Source of the DNA: Bacteroidota bacterium
GTDB lineage: Bacteria > Bacteroidota > Bacteroidia > B-17B0 > Aurantibacillaceae
Length of the DNA stretch: 64,000 bases
NCBI GenBank assembly: GCA_947450025.1
Contig: CANFTW010000002.1
Location: forward strand, 62,001-126,000
Direction: 5' to 3'
Numbering within the stretch: the first letter of the stretch is position 1; the number at the start of each line of letters is the position of its first letter. The notes below the pieces were generated by a model. The model did no database searches. It saw only the letters and a program-made list of their open reading frames with translations, and was not told where the DNA came from. Both the position numbers and the translations under genes were made by a program. Below, in pieces: positions 33,158-42,335 of the stretch.

Positions 33158-33392
33158 TTGATTTATTTAAAAATGATTCATATTCTTCTTGACTAGATGG
33201 CTCAGCAAAATTATTATCATGCAATAAGTCAGCTATCAAATTTCTATCTGGTAAAATTTTAGCAAGATGGTTTGTCACAATCACTTTTTTTCCAATAAAA
33301 CTAATTTCTTCAAATGCATCGTTGCTTATGATTTTAAAGAAATTTTGATGGTTTTTATATTTACGATATACTGGAAAACTAAGTTGGTTCAT
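33150..33392 (-). CDS. Small conserved hypothetical protein upstream of proC
   Basis: An 80-residue protein without signal peptide or membrane helix; sequence such as FPVYRKYKNHQNFFKIIS and FEEISFIGKKVIVTNH suggests a small alpha/beta fold. I do not recognise a named family. It overlaps proC by 8 bases and is read first, which supports it as real. A role related to proline metabolism is only a guess from position. Confidence 0.55.
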   Translation of the reverse strand: MNQLSFPVYRKYKNHQNFFKIISNDAFEEISFIGKKVIVTNHLAKILPDRNLIADLLHDNNFAEPSSQEEYESFLNKSNE

Positions 33393-33412
33393 TTTTGACT
33401 GTTTTATTAAAT

Positions 33413-33445
33413 AAAAAAAGCGCTTACAGTTGTAAGCGCTTTTTA
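33413..33445 (-). terminator. Terminator of the GT117 gene
   Basis: Stem AGCGCTTACA / TGTAAGCGCT (10 bp, 2-base loop) flanked by A and T runs. On the minus strand it directly follows the gene ending at 33453 and is followed by seven T. Confidence 0.85.
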
Positions 33446-33452
33446 GTTTTAA

Positions 33453-36400
33453 CTACATGCCACCTTGCGGCATGGGTTGCGCTTGCTGCTCATCTTGTGG
33501 CATAAGTTCTTCCATGGGCACATTAGCTGTTAATCGTTTCATCAATTCTTTGGCGTAATCATCTTGTTTAAATTGTTCCGCTAGCATCACTAAACGACGC
33601 ATAATTTCTTTAGCTTGACCAATTTCTCTATTAAACCCAACGCGATGAATTGATGTTTGTGATTTGTATACTTTCAAGTCATTTTCATAAATATCAAATA
33701 ATTGATTTGATAAGGCAACGGCTTTTTTCATATTACCAATTTGATAATAACCTGCGATAATGGTATACAAGGTTGCCTCATAACGAACATTTTCGTCTGG
33801 CATTTTTTCTAAACATAAATCCAATACCTTTTCAGCTTTTTGTTTTTGACCTTTATTGATTAGAGCACCTGCTAGGGTTGCCATTTGCATTCGCATATTA
33901 GAAGCCATACGTGTACAGTTTTCATCTAAGCTCACTCCTTTTTTATCTAAACCACCCCATGCAAATTTATTCATGATGTTGTCATACATAATATCGGTAT
34001 TTACTCGACCACCTTGAGCCATTTCATTTTCAGTATTTTTAATTGGCATTAAACGATATGCTAAACCTTCCAATTGAAAATATTCTTCTAACCCTAAATA
34101 AGCTTCTGAACCAGTTGTGACAGCAAAATAAATTGGACGTTTCCAATTGTTATGAGCAATTAGATCTAACACCATTAAATCATTTTTAGTTAAATATTGG
34201 CGATTAATAGACCATTTAATGGATTTCGCTAAACGTGCTGTATCTTTTACTGAAATAACTTTTTCACGCATTACTTGCATCGAATCAACAGGTACATAAA
34301 AAGATTTTGATGGGAAGTAATCTAACGGTTTATGACCATAATCTAACTTATTTTCAATATCATCAGATAAAGCGAAATCTAAAGCTTTTTTCAAACTCAT
34401 CGTTCCGGTTCCTTTATCCATTAAATAAATTACCTCACGTTTACTTTGAGTATATTTTTCAGCTGGAATTGTGAATGGCACTGGAGCTGATTCATAAGCG
34501 GCACGGCGCATTTGGTTGATATACCAATCTGTTTGCAATAAACTTAAATTCACAACACGAACATCCGTTCTAATCCCTTCAACCTCTTGTGCATACCATA
34601 ATGGGAAGGTATCATTATCTCCATTAGTGAATAAAATAGCATTTGGAGCACAGGTATTTAAGTAGTTCACTGCAAAATCACGACTCATTGTTCTTTTGGA
34701 ACGATTGTGATCATCCCAGCCCTCAGCAGCCATCAAGGCAGGAATAATTAATCCTATAACTATTGATAATATTGAAGCTGTTTTGGCATTTGTTTTTTTA
34801 CTTAAGAAATCAAAAATAAATAAGACACCTAATCCTATAAAAATAGCAAAGGCATAAAAAGATGCGACGTAGGCATAATCACGCTCACGAGGTTGATAAG
34901 GATATTGATTTAAATAAAACACCACGGCTACTCCGTTCAATAAAAATAATAAGGAAACTACCCACATATCATTTTTATTGTTTTTTAAATGAAAGAAGAA
35001 TCCTAGTAACCCTAAAATAAATGGCAAGGCATAAAATGAATTACTAGCCATGTTATTAGAAGCAACGTGAGGCACAAAAGAAGTATCGGTATCTAAAATG
35101 ACATCATCTATTCCTTTAACCCCTGTTTTCCAATTTCCTTCTAAAGGATTACCGTTTAAACCTTGAATGTCATTTTGACGGCCAATAAAGTTCCAAGCAA
35201 AATAACGCAAATACATATATTTCACTTGATAACTAACAAAATAAGTCATATTAGCCCAAAATGTAGGAATTTGAACCTCTTCCATTTGGCCAGTTTGTTC
35301 ATTCATTGTTGCTTTAGTTTTGTGATGATTTTGAACATCACCCCAATAACGGTATGCCGCTTCATGATTCCCTTGTTGACTCCACATACGAGGAAAAGGC
35401 GTACAATATTCTTTTTGATAGGCAGGAATAGATTTTTTTCTATCGTCTACGATTTTATATTTATGAGAAGCCTCATCTTTTGCATAAACGGGTTCTCCAT
35501 CTTTAAAATTAGCATTGTCAGTAGGTGCATTATAATACTGACCATAAGTTAAAGGCCAGTCGCCATATTGCTCACGATTTAAATAAGACAACATCGTAAT
35601 CGCATTCTCAGGATCATTCTCGTCCATTGGCGTGTTTGCTTGAGAACGGATAATTAAAACAAAGAATGAAGAATAACCAATAATTAAAGTAGTGAAACTA
35701 ATTAAAATCACATTTAACGTATTAATATTTTTAGATTTTAAATAATGAATGCCGTATAACAAGCCACCTAAAACTAAAGCACGAGTGAATAAAGCGCCTA
35801 TTCCATTCCCGGAAATAACAGCAATACCCGCAAATAAAATAGCGGTATAAAAACCAAATTTATAATATGACTCTTTCTTTTTTACGGTGTACATAATCAA
35901 GCCAGTTAGCGCTGTGAATAATAACACAAAGTAAAATGCTGAACCAATATTAAAGCCCATGCTTAATTTGTTCACGAAGAAAATCTCATAATCGGCAGCA
36001 AACTTAACGATTTTCGGAATCATAATGTTTTGAATACCTCCAAGAATAATTAAAGAAATTATTCCTGTGATAAAAAATGATTTCCACTCGAACTTATGTT
36101 TCTTGAAATAATAAATAAAACATATCGCAGGAATGGTTAATAAATTTAATAAATGCACGCCAATTGATAAACCCATTAAATAGGCAATTAACACCAACCA
36201 TCGCATAGAGCCTGCAGGATTAGTGGTATCTTCTTCCTCCCACTTTAAAATTGACCAAAATACTAAGGCTGTAAAGAACGATGACATGGCATACACCTCA
36301 CCTTCAACCGCCGAAAACCAAAATGAATCAGAAAACGTGTAAGCTAAACCACCAACAATACCAGCGCCAATCACAGCCCATTGCTTGCCAGTTGTAAACT

Positions 36401-36731
36401 CTTCACCTTTTTTTACAGTAGCTTTAATCCCAATACGAGTGATTGTCCAGAATAAAAATAAAATAGTGAATGAACTGCATAAAGCCGACATGATGTTAAT
36501 CATTTTACCAGCCATTGCAGGGTCTCCTCCTGCCATTAAAGCAAAGAAACGACCAACTAATAAGAAAAATGGGGCTCCGGGAGGGTGACCAACTTCTAAT
36601 TTATAAGCACAAGCAATGTACTCACCACAATCCCAAAAGCTTGCTGTTGGCTCAATTGTAGAAACATACGTAAATGTTGCAATGGCGAAAACAATCCAGC
36701 CAATAATGTTGTTTAATTTTTTAAACTGCAT
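33453..36731 (-). CDS. GT117 / DUF2723 (TMEM260-like) membrane protein with TPR-like tail
   Basis: A 1092-residue protein. The first 560 or so residues hold a dozen or more membrane helices in a GT-C arrangement; the first outer loop has FWDCGEYIACAYKLEVGHPP with acidic D34 and E37, the likely catalytic/metal region. The middle part has the ERDYAYVASFYAFAIFIGLG segment. The last 150 residues (GALINKGQKQKAEKVLDLCL, YTIIAGYYQIGNMKKA) look like TPR helices. DUF2723 proteins resemble the human O-mannosyltransferase TMEM260 and are abundant in Bacteroidota. A role in O-glycosylation of exported proteins is a family-based inference. Monocistronic. Confidence 0.88.
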   Translation of the reverse strand: MQFKKLNNIIGWIVFAIATFTYVSTIEPTASFWDCGEYIACAYKLEVGHPPGAPFFLLVGRFFALMAGGDPAMAGKMINIMSALCSSFTILFLFWTITRIGIKATVKKGEEFTTGKQWAVIGAGIVGGLAYTFSDSFWFSAVEGEVYAMSSFFTALVFWSILKWEEEDTTNPAGSMRWLVLIAYLMGLSIGVHLLNLLTIPAICFIYYFKKHKFEWKSFFITGIISLIILGGIQNIMIPKIVKFAADYEIFFVNKLSMGFNIGSAFYFVLLFTALTGLIMYTVKKKESYYKFGFYTAILFAGIAVISGNGIGALFTRALVLGGLLYGIHYLKSKNINTLNVILISFTTLIIGYSSFFVLIIRSQANTPMDENDPENAITMLSYLNREQYGDWPLTYGQYYNAPTDNANFKDGEPVYAKDEASHKYKIVDDRKKSIPAYQKEYCTPFPRMWSQQGNHEAAYRYWGDVQNHHKTKATMNEQTGQMEEVQIPTFWANMTYFVSYQVKYMYLRYFAWNFIGRQNDIQGLNGNPLEGNWKTGVKGIDDVILDTDTSFVPHVASNNMASNSFYALPFILGLLGFFFHLKNNKNDMWVVSLLFLLNGVAVVFYLNQYPYQPRERDYAYVASFYAFAIFIGLGVLFIFDFLSKKTNAKTASILSIVIGLIIPALMAAEGWDDHNRSKRTMSRDFAVNYLNTCAPNAILFTNGDNDTFPLWYAQEVEGIRTDVRVVNLSLLQTDWYINQMRRAAYESAPVPFTIPAEKYTQSKREVIYLMDKGTGTMSLKKALDFALSDDIENKLDYGHKPLDYFPSKSFYVPVDSMQVMREKVISVKDTARLAKSIKWSINRQYLTKNDLMVLDLIAHNNWKRPIYFAVTTGSEAYLGLEEYFQLEGLAYRLMPIKNTENEMAQGGRVNTDIMYDNIMNKFAWGGLDKKGVSLDENCTRMASNMRMQMATLAGALINKGQKQKAEKVLDLCLEKMPDENVRYEATLYTIIAGYYQIGNMKKAVALSNQLFDIYENDLKVYKSQTSIHRVGFNREIGQAKEIMRRLVMLAEQFKQDDYAKELMKRLTANVPMEELMPQDEQQAQPMPQGGM

Positions 36732-36813
36732 ATTTTTATTTTAAAAACTGATAAGATGCGAATTTAACTAAAAAAGACAGTTAAATAGAACGAAAGTTTT
36801 TTTTTATGAATTT

Positions 36814-36843
36814 TTTGTAAATAAAGATATTTTACTATTTTTG
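36814..36843 (+). promoter_or_regulatory. Promoter of tRNA-Gln
   Basis: TTTG (36814-36817), 18-base spacer, TATTTTTG (36836-36843). Both elements match the Bacteroidota consensus; the mature tRNA begins 28 bases later. Confidence 0.65.
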
Positions 36844-36871
36844 TGCCCCGAACTTTTAAGTAGGTTCAGAT

Positions 36872-36944
36872 TGTCCGATGGTGTAACTGGCAACACGACT
36901 GATTTTGGTTCAGTAGAGTCTAGGTTCGAGCCCTAGTCGGACAA
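36872..36944 (+). tRNA. tRNA-Gln (anticodon TTG)
   Basis: The acceptor stem TGTCCGA (36872-36878) pairs with TCGGACA (36937-36943), with discriminator A at 36944. The anticodon arm is ACTGA-TTTTGGT-TCAGT, giving TTG at the loop centre. The T arm has CTAGG-TTCGAGC-CCTAG with the invariant TTCGA. CCA is not encoded. It is followed by its own terminator. Confidence 0.95.
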
Positions 36945-36947
36945 CAG

Positions 36948-36987
36948 AAAAAACCCTCCTAATCATTGATTAAGAGGGTTTTTTGTT
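36948..36987 (+). terminator. Terminator of tRNA-Gln
   Basis: Stem AACCCTC-TAATCA / TGATTA-GAGGGTT with one internal mismatch, followed by a T-run (GGTTTTTTG). Confidence 0.85.
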
Positions 36988-37003
36988 TTAAAAAAATTGT
37001 CAT

Positions 37004-37036
37004 TTTGTCACTTTAGTCCACTTGGTACAACCTTTG
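37004..37036 (+). promoter_or_regulatory. Putative htpG promoter
   Basis: TTTG (37004-37007), 21-base spacer, AACCTTTG (37029-37036), one mismatch to TAnnTTTG. It lies 49 bases before the ATG. No heat-shock inverted repeat (CIRCE) was seen. Confidence 0.4.
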
Positions 37037-37085
37037 ACTATAAAAGGCAGAAAAATTATATTCTTAAACCTAAATATTTTAAAAC

Positions 37086-38984
37086 ATGAGCACTGGAAAA
37101 ATTAACGTACAAACCGAAAACATTTTCCCAATTATTAAAAAGTTTCTTTATAGCGATAACGAAATCTTTTTACGTGAATTAGTGAGTAACGCCACGGATG
37201 CGACTCAAAAGTTAAAAGCCTTATCATCCATGGGCGAAGCTAAAGGTGAATTAGGTGATTTAAAAATTGAAGTAAAAGTTGACAAAGCAGCCAAAACCAT
37301 TACCATTAAAGATAAAGGTATTGGTATGACTGCTGAAGAAATTGAAAAATACATTACGCAAATTGCGTTTAGTGGTGCCGAAGAATTTGTCACTAAATAC
37401 AAAGATAAGGTTGACAAAAATGTCGTGATTGGTCACTTTGGATTAGGTTTTTACTCAGCCTTTATGGTGGCTCAAAAAGTAGAGATTTTCTCATTATCGC
37501 ACAAGGAAGGAAGCAAAGCAGTTCGCTGGGAATGTGATGGAAGCCCTGAATACACCATTGAAGAAAACACAACAAAAACTGACAGAGGAACAGAGATTGT
37601 GTTACATGTTGCTGAAGACAGTTTAGAGTTTTTAGAAACGAGTAAAATTGAAGGCTTACTAAAAAAATACTGTAAGTTTTTACCAGTGGAAATTGTTTTT
37701 GGTACTAAATCAGAATGGGTTCCTACAGGTGAAAAAGACGAAAAAGGTCACGAAAAAGAAAATGAAATTCAAGTAGAAAATATCATTAACAATCCTGTGC
37801 CAGCTTGGATTAAAAAACCAGTTGATTTAAAAGATGAAGATTACAAAGCGTTCTACCGCGAATTGTATCCGATGCAATTTGAAGAGCCTTTATTTCACAT
37901 TCATTTAAATGTGGATTATCCATTTAACTTAACGGGTATATTATACTTTCCTAAATTGTCTAATAAGTTTGAAGCACCAAAAGACCGTATTCAATTATAC
38001 AGTAACCAAGTGTTTGTGACGGACAATGTAGAAAACATTGTTCCTGATTTTTTAACCATGTTACGTGGTGTGATTGATAGTCCAGATATTCCATTAAACG
38101 TGAGTCGTAGTTATTTACAAGCGGATGGCAATGTGAAAAAAATATCAGCACACATCACTAAAAAAGTAGCGGATAAATTAGAGGAGATTTTCAAAAAAGA
38201 ACGCCCTGATTTTGAAGCAAAATGGGATGATGTAAAAATATTTGTGCAATACGGAATGATTAGCGATGAGAAGTTTTACGAAAAAGCATCAAAATTTGCT
38301 TTAGTAAAAAACACCGAAGCAAAAGCCTTTACCTTAGAAGAATATGATGCTCATGTGAAAGCTAACCAAACCGACAAAGATGGCAAAGTCATTTTCTTAT
38401 ATTCAACAAATACTGATGAACAACATACTTATATTGACGCTGCAAAATCAAGAGGTTATGATGTGCTATTAATGGATTCGCCATTAGACGCTCATTTAAT
38501 TAATCACTTAGAAAGTAAATTAGCCAATACACAGTTTGTGCGCGTGGATGCGGATACAGTGGAGAAATTGATTAAAAAAGATGACGGCCAAGTCAGTAAG
38601 TTAAGTGAAGAAGAACAAAATACCATTAAACCAATTATTGAAGGGGTTGTAGCCAAAGAAAAATATACGGTGACCTTTGAAAGTTTAAGCGAAACCGATT
38701 CTCCAATGTTAATTACACGTCCTGAATTCATGCGCCGTATGAAAGACATGCAAGCCATGGGTGGCGGAGGCGGCATGAACTTTTATGGTTCGATGCCGGA
38801 TATGTATACTTTAGTAGTAAATGCAAACCATCCATTAATCAGTAAAATATTAGCCGAAAAAGATATAACAAAACAAAGTCAATTAGCTAAACAAGCAGCC
38901 GATTTAGCCTTGTTATCTCAAGGCTTATTAAAAGGCGAAGAGTTAACTAAGTTTGTTAAACGCTCAGTTGAAATGATTAATTAA
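37086..38984 (+). CDS. htpG: Molecular chaperone HtpG (Hsp90)
   Basis: A 632-residue cytoplasmic chaperone. The N-terminal GHKL ATPase domain has ELVSNATDAT (E31, N35), KDKGIGMT and GHFGLGFYSAFMV. The middle domain includes GILYFPK, IQLYSNQVFVTDN and the catalytic-loop region LNVSRSYLQAD. The C-terminal dimerisation domain has a glycine-rich MGGGGGMNFY stretch. Full family length. Clients are unfolded proteins; ATP binding closes the dimer. Followed by a long inverted repeat that may also end transcription. Confidence 0.97.
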   Translation: MSTGKINVQTENIFPIIKKFLYSDNEIFLRELVSNATDATQKLKALSSMGEAKGELGDLKIEVKVDKAAKTITIKDKGIGMTAEEIEKYITQIAFSGAEEFVTKYKDKVDKNVVIGHFGLGFYSAFMVAQKVEIFSLSHKEGSKAVRWECDGSPEYTIEENTTKTDRGTEIVLHVAEDSLEFLETSKIEGLLKKYCKFLPVEIVFGTKSEWVPTGEKDEKGHEKENEIQVENIINNPVPAWIKKPVDLKDEDYKAFYRELYPMQFEEPLFHIHLNVDYPFNLTGILYFPKLSNKFEAPKDRIQLYSNQVFVTDNVENIVPDFLTMLRGVIDSPDIPLNVSRSYLQADGNVKKISAHITKKVADKLEEIFKKERPDFEAKWDDVKIFVQYGMISDEKFYEKASKFALVKNTEAKAFTLEEYDAHVKANQTDKDGKVIFLYSTNTDEQHTYIDAAKSRGYDVLLMDSPLDAHLINHLESKLANTQFVRVDADTVEKLIKKDDGQVSKLSEEEQNTIKPIIEGVVAKEKYTVTFESLSETDSPMLITRPEFMRRMKDMQAMGGGGGMNFYGSMPDMYTLVVNANHPLISKILAEKDITKQSQLAKQAADLALLSQGLLKGEELTKFVKRSVEMIN

Positions 38985-38989
38985 TTTTT

Positions 38990-39091
38990 ATAGAACGCTG
39001 ATAATGGAGATGAATCCGAATGATTATCATTTTTAATTAATTAAGACATAAATCATTTTTATCTTAACCATCACAAAAATCAGCGTTCTAT
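38990..39091. repeat. 102-base intergenic inverted repeat element after htpG
   Basis: ATAGAACGCTGAT (38990-39002) is repeated as its exact reverse complement at 39079-39091, with 76 bases between. Inner segments also pair (AATGATT at 39028-39034 region with AATCATT further on), giving a long branched hairpin. The right arm is followed by TTTTTA, so the RNA could act as a terminator or 3' processing signal. The AACGCTGAT arms resemble dispersed intergenic repeats found in other Bacteroidota. Confidence 0.55.
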
Positions 39092-39138
39092 TTTTAATAA
39101 TATCATTTTAAAATTAATATTACCTTTAATAAAAAAAT

Positions 39139-39450
39139 ATGGAAAATCAAAACCCTGAAAACCAGTTAAACATCGAACTTTCTGAAGAGATTGCAGAAGG
39201 AATATATTCAAACCTTGCCATTATTACGCATTCTCCAACGGAGTTTGTGGTTGATTTTATTAAAGTAATGCCAGGTGTCCCAAAGGCAAAAGTAAAATCG
39301 CGCATTGTATTAACCCCTCAACATGCGAAGCGATTAATGAAAGCCTTAGCCGATAACGTGACTCGCTTTGAGCAAATGCATGGTAAAATTAAAGATAGCG
39401 AAATGAATGCCTTGCCTTTAAGTTTTGGTGGTCCAACGGCACAAGCATAA
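39139..39450 (+). CDS. DUF3467 protein
   Basis: A 103-residue protein with the DUF3467 pattern: SEEIAEGIYSNLAIITHSPT, EFVVDFIKVMPG and a KSRIVLTPQHAKRLMKALADN helix. It is a compact soluble protein found across many bacteria, function unknown; a DNA- or protein-binding dimer has been suggested for relatives, which I cannot confirm. It stands between htpG and the T9SS cargo gene with its own spacing on each side. Confidence 0.85.
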   Translation: MENQNPENQLNIELSEEIAEGIYSNLAIITHSPTEFVVDFIKVMPGVPKAKVKSRIVLTPQHAKRLMKALADNVTRFEQMHGKIKDSEMNALPLSFGGPTAQA

Positions 39451-39470
39451 TCTCTAAATAATTTAGTAAA

Positions 39471-39505
39471 AAACTCATAATTGTTAAAACATGAGGGATT
39501 TTTTT
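39471..39505 (+). terminator. Weak terminator after the DUF3467 gene
   Basis: A 5-bp stem CTCAT / ATGAG with a 12-base loop, followed by GGATTTTTTT. Short stem, so low confidence. Confidence 0.3.
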
Positions 39506-39543
39506 ATTTTAAAAACTTTTGGTCTCATATTTGAACTTGTCTA

Positions 39544-39574
39544 TTGTATTTATTAGTTTTAATTTGTAAATTTG
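39544..39574 (+). promoter_or_regulatory. Putative promoter of the T9SS type A cargo gene
   Basis: TTG (39544-39546), 20-base spacer, TAAATTTG (39567-39574), an exact -7 match. The ATG is 18 bases further. Confidence 0.55.
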
Positions 39575-39592
39575 ACTATAAACCATTTTGTT

Positions 39593-42238
39593 ATGAAAAA
39601 GATATTTACCACTCTATTTATAGCTACTGCATCAGTATGCTTCAATCATGTAAACGCAGCAACCTTTTCTAGTGTTGCATCTGGAACGTGGAGCACCCCT
39701 GCAACTTGGGCTATAACATCAGGAACTGATGCAGATGGGAAACCTGATCTAGATGATGATGTGACGATTAATGCTGGTCATTCTGTTAGTTTTACAACAA
39801 GAAGTGCAGCTCATAATTTAATCATTTCTGCTTCTGGATCGCTTGTAGCTAATAGTCAAATCTTTGATTGCTATGGTAATTTTACTGTCAGTGGATCTGT
39901 TAGTGGTGCGATTTATCCGTTTTTTTATTCTAATACTGGCGTTTTTTCTTCGTCCAGTTCCTTTTCTAATACTGGTGATTGGTATTTTATTTCAGGAACT
40001 CTTACTATTGCTGCAGGAACTACAATTTCGAAAACTAATTACTTTAAATTAAGTTCTGGTGCCAATGTTATTAATCTTGGAACAGTTGATTTATATGGAG
40101 GAAGTCTTACTTTAAACGGGACTTCTAATTGGACTAATTCTACAAACTCGACATTGAATATTGCAAGAACTATAACTGGCACGGGAACATTAATTGCTTC
40201 TGCAAATGGAAATTCAATTAATTATAAAGGAGGTCAAGTATTTACTGTTATTGGCACTACTTACTATAATTTAATTTTAGACGGAGGGGCAACAAAAGTA
40301 GCCACTGGAAATATTCAAGTGTTAAATAATTTCTCATTGGGTTCTTTTTTATTAAATATATTAAATTTAAATAACTTTAATTTAAGTGTCGGTGGTAATT
40401 GGACTAATAGTGCTAATGCAACTATCACAAACCAAGGTACCATTACCTTTAATGGTTCAGGTACACAAACATTATCGAGAACTACAGGAAATGAAGTGAT
40501 TAATAATATGGTGCTTTCCGGATCAGGTACTGTTCAATTGGCTAGAAGCTTAAATGTCATGCAATCGTTATTAATCTCTAGCGGCACTTTAGATGTTTCT
40601 GCGAGTAATTATACAGTGAATGTAGCTGGGAGTTTAACCAATAATGGCACCATTAATCCTCGACAAGGCCTGTTTAATTTTAATGGAACAAGCGCTCAAA
40701 CCATAAGCGGAAGTGGTAGTACTCAATTTTACAACCTAAGCTTAAATAATACAAATGGTCTAACTATTAGCAGTGCCCAATCCTTATCAAATATCTTAAC
40801 AGTTACGGCAGGAAATTTTAATGCTAATGGTAATTTTACCTTAATCAGTAACGCCTCTACAACAGCAAGAATAGCACCTGTAATAGGGACTATTTCTGGT
40901 AACATGACGATACAAAAATATATTAGTGCTCGTGTAACCAATTATCACGATTTTAGTAGTCCTGTTAGTAGCACAACCATTATGGATTGGGATGATGAAC
41001 TATATATGAGCGGAATTGGTAATGATGATGGAACTCCTGGTCCTGCAGGAGTAGACGGTGGAGCAGCTGGTACTGGTTCTGTATATACTTTTGACGAATC
41101 TCAAGCTAATGCAGCAAGTCAAGGATGGATTCAAGTTTCTGGATCAGCAACACCTATCGTTTCTGGAAAAGGCTATGAAATTTATTTAGGATTAAATCAA
41201 ACTAACTTTACAGCTACAACAATCGACACGAAAGGCGTTCCTTTTTTCGGAAGTAAAACCGTTAATTTAGGATATACGGCAGCATCTGGCACTTACGCAG
41301 GAGCAAATTTAGTTGGTAATCCATTTGCCTCTGCTGTCACCTATTCAGCATCTTCTAAAACGAATGTTACAGGCAATATTTTAATTCTAGATGATTCTGG
41401 TAATTACACTGATTATGGATCTAATCCAATAATTCCTGCTCACCAAGGTTTTTGGATTACCGCTTCTGGGGCAGGTGCTTCAATTACATTTCCTGAATCT
41501 TCAAAAGCAACAACAACAGCGACTTCCTTTTATAGAACCTTACCAAATTATGGTATCAAATTATTATTGTCGTCTCCAATCTTACCATTTTATCATGAAA
41601 ATACAATCAACTTTAGCGATAATAGCACTTTAGGATATGATAAGGAGTTCGATGCCTTATTTATGAAAAGTCCTAACAAAAATGCACCATCTATTTACAT
41701 GTTAACCAATACAGATGCGAAATTAATTACAAACAACATCAATAGCCAATCAGATGACATCACAATTCCATTAGGCATCTTTACTCCAGAAGATGGCTTG
41801 TATTATATAGAACCAACGGTATTAAACACGGTAGACTATAATCATGTTTGGATCGAAAATACGAAAACAGGAGAAAAATATGATTTGACTAAATCCATCA
41901 GTATTTCAGGAAAACAGGAAACAATCAATACAGATTATAGACTACGTTTAAGTAAACACTCTGCAAATTCTGTGATTAATCAATCAGTCTTCACTAATGA
42001 TTTAATGATTTTTTCAACAGAAAATTCAGTGAATATAAAATCCATCAATACCCTACATACCATTACTAATTTATCAATTTATGATATTTCAGGTAAATTG
42101 TTACACTATGAAGATGGCTTACTCCTTGAAGCTGGGCAAACCAACAAAATAGACATCTCGAGTTTTCCACAAGGCGTTTACGTAATTAATTTAACGGATA
42201 ACCAAGGGAATCAAAAAACACAAAAAATCATGCGTTAG
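39593..42238 (+). CDS. Secreted repeat protein with T9SS type A sorting domain
   Basis: An 881-residue protein from the ATG at 39593; an upstream TTG (39572) is rejected because it lies inside the promoter and spoils the signal peptide MKKIFTTLFIATASVCFNHVNA. The mature part starts with GTWSTPATWAITSG and continues as Asn/Ser/Thr/Gly-rich beta-helix-like repeats (for example GTITFNGSGTQTLS and GLFNFNGTSAQTIS) to about residue 450. A beta-rich region follows. The C-terminal 80 residues are a type A sorting domain: LSIYDISGKLLHYEDG and ISSFPQGVYVINLTDNQG, ending KTQKIMR. It is exported by T9SS to the surface or medium. Adhesive or structural role is inferred; no enzyme motif is visible. Confidence 0.88.
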   Translation: MKKIFTTLFIATASVCFNHVNAATFSSVASGTWSTPATWAITSGTDADGKPDLDDDVTINAGHSVSFTTRSAAHNLIISASGSLVANSQIFDCYGNFTVSGSVSGAIYPFFYSNTGVFSSSSSFSNTGDWYFISGTLTIAAGTTISKTNYFKLSSGANVINLGTVDLYGGSLTLNGTSNWTNSTNSTLNIARTITGTGTLIASANGNSINYKGGQVFTVIGTTYYNLILDGGATKVATGNIQVLNNFSLGSFLLNILNLNNFNLSVGGNWTNSANATITNQGTITFNGSGTQTLSRTTGNEVINNMVLSGSGTVQLARSLNVMQSLLISSGTLDVSASNYTVNVAGSLTNNGTINPRQGLFNFNGTSAQTISGSGSTQFYNLSLNNTNGLTISSAQSLSNILTVTAGNFNANGNFTLISNASTTARIAPVIGTISGNMTIQKYISARVTNYHDFSSPVSSTTIMDWDDELYMSGIGNDDGTPGPAGVDGGAAGTGSVYTFDESQANAASQGWIQVSGSATPIVSGKGYEIYLGLNQTNFTATTIDTKGVPFFGSKTVNLGYTAASGTYAGANLVGNPFASAVTYSASSKTNVTGNILILDDSGNYTDYGSNPIIPAHQGFWITASGAGASITFPESSKATTTATSFYRTLPNYGIKLLLSSPILPFYHENTINFSDNSTLGYDKEFDALFMKSPNKNAPSIYMLTNTDAKLITNNINSQSDDITIPLGIFTPEDGLYYIEPTVLNTVDYNHVWIENTKTGEKYDLTKSISISGKQETINTDYRLRLSKHSANSVINQSVFTNDLMIFSTENSVNIKSINTLHTITNLSIYDISGKLLHYEDGLLLEAGQTNKIDISSFPQGVYVINLTDNQGNQKTQKIMR

Positions 42239-42254
42239 GCATAATCACTAAATT

Positions 42255-42286
42255 GAAAAAGGCTACCAATGGTAGCCTTTTTTTAT
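42255..42286. terminator. Bidirectional terminator at the end of the polysaccharide locus
   Basis: Stem AGGCTACC / GGTAGCCT around AAT, flanked by five A and seven T. It ends the T9SS cargo gene on the plus strand and lies 50 bases beyond the last polysaccharide gene on the minus strand. Confidence 0.85.
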
Positions 42287-42335
42287 GTATAATATCTCCT
42301 TTTAATCCTTAATCAACGCCTTCGAGTTTTTTATT

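Noticed and set aside
35163-35552. A 129-codon plus-strand frame inside the GT117 gene
   Set aside because: Antisense to a well-supported long gene; low-complexity Ile/Phe-rich product and no promoter.
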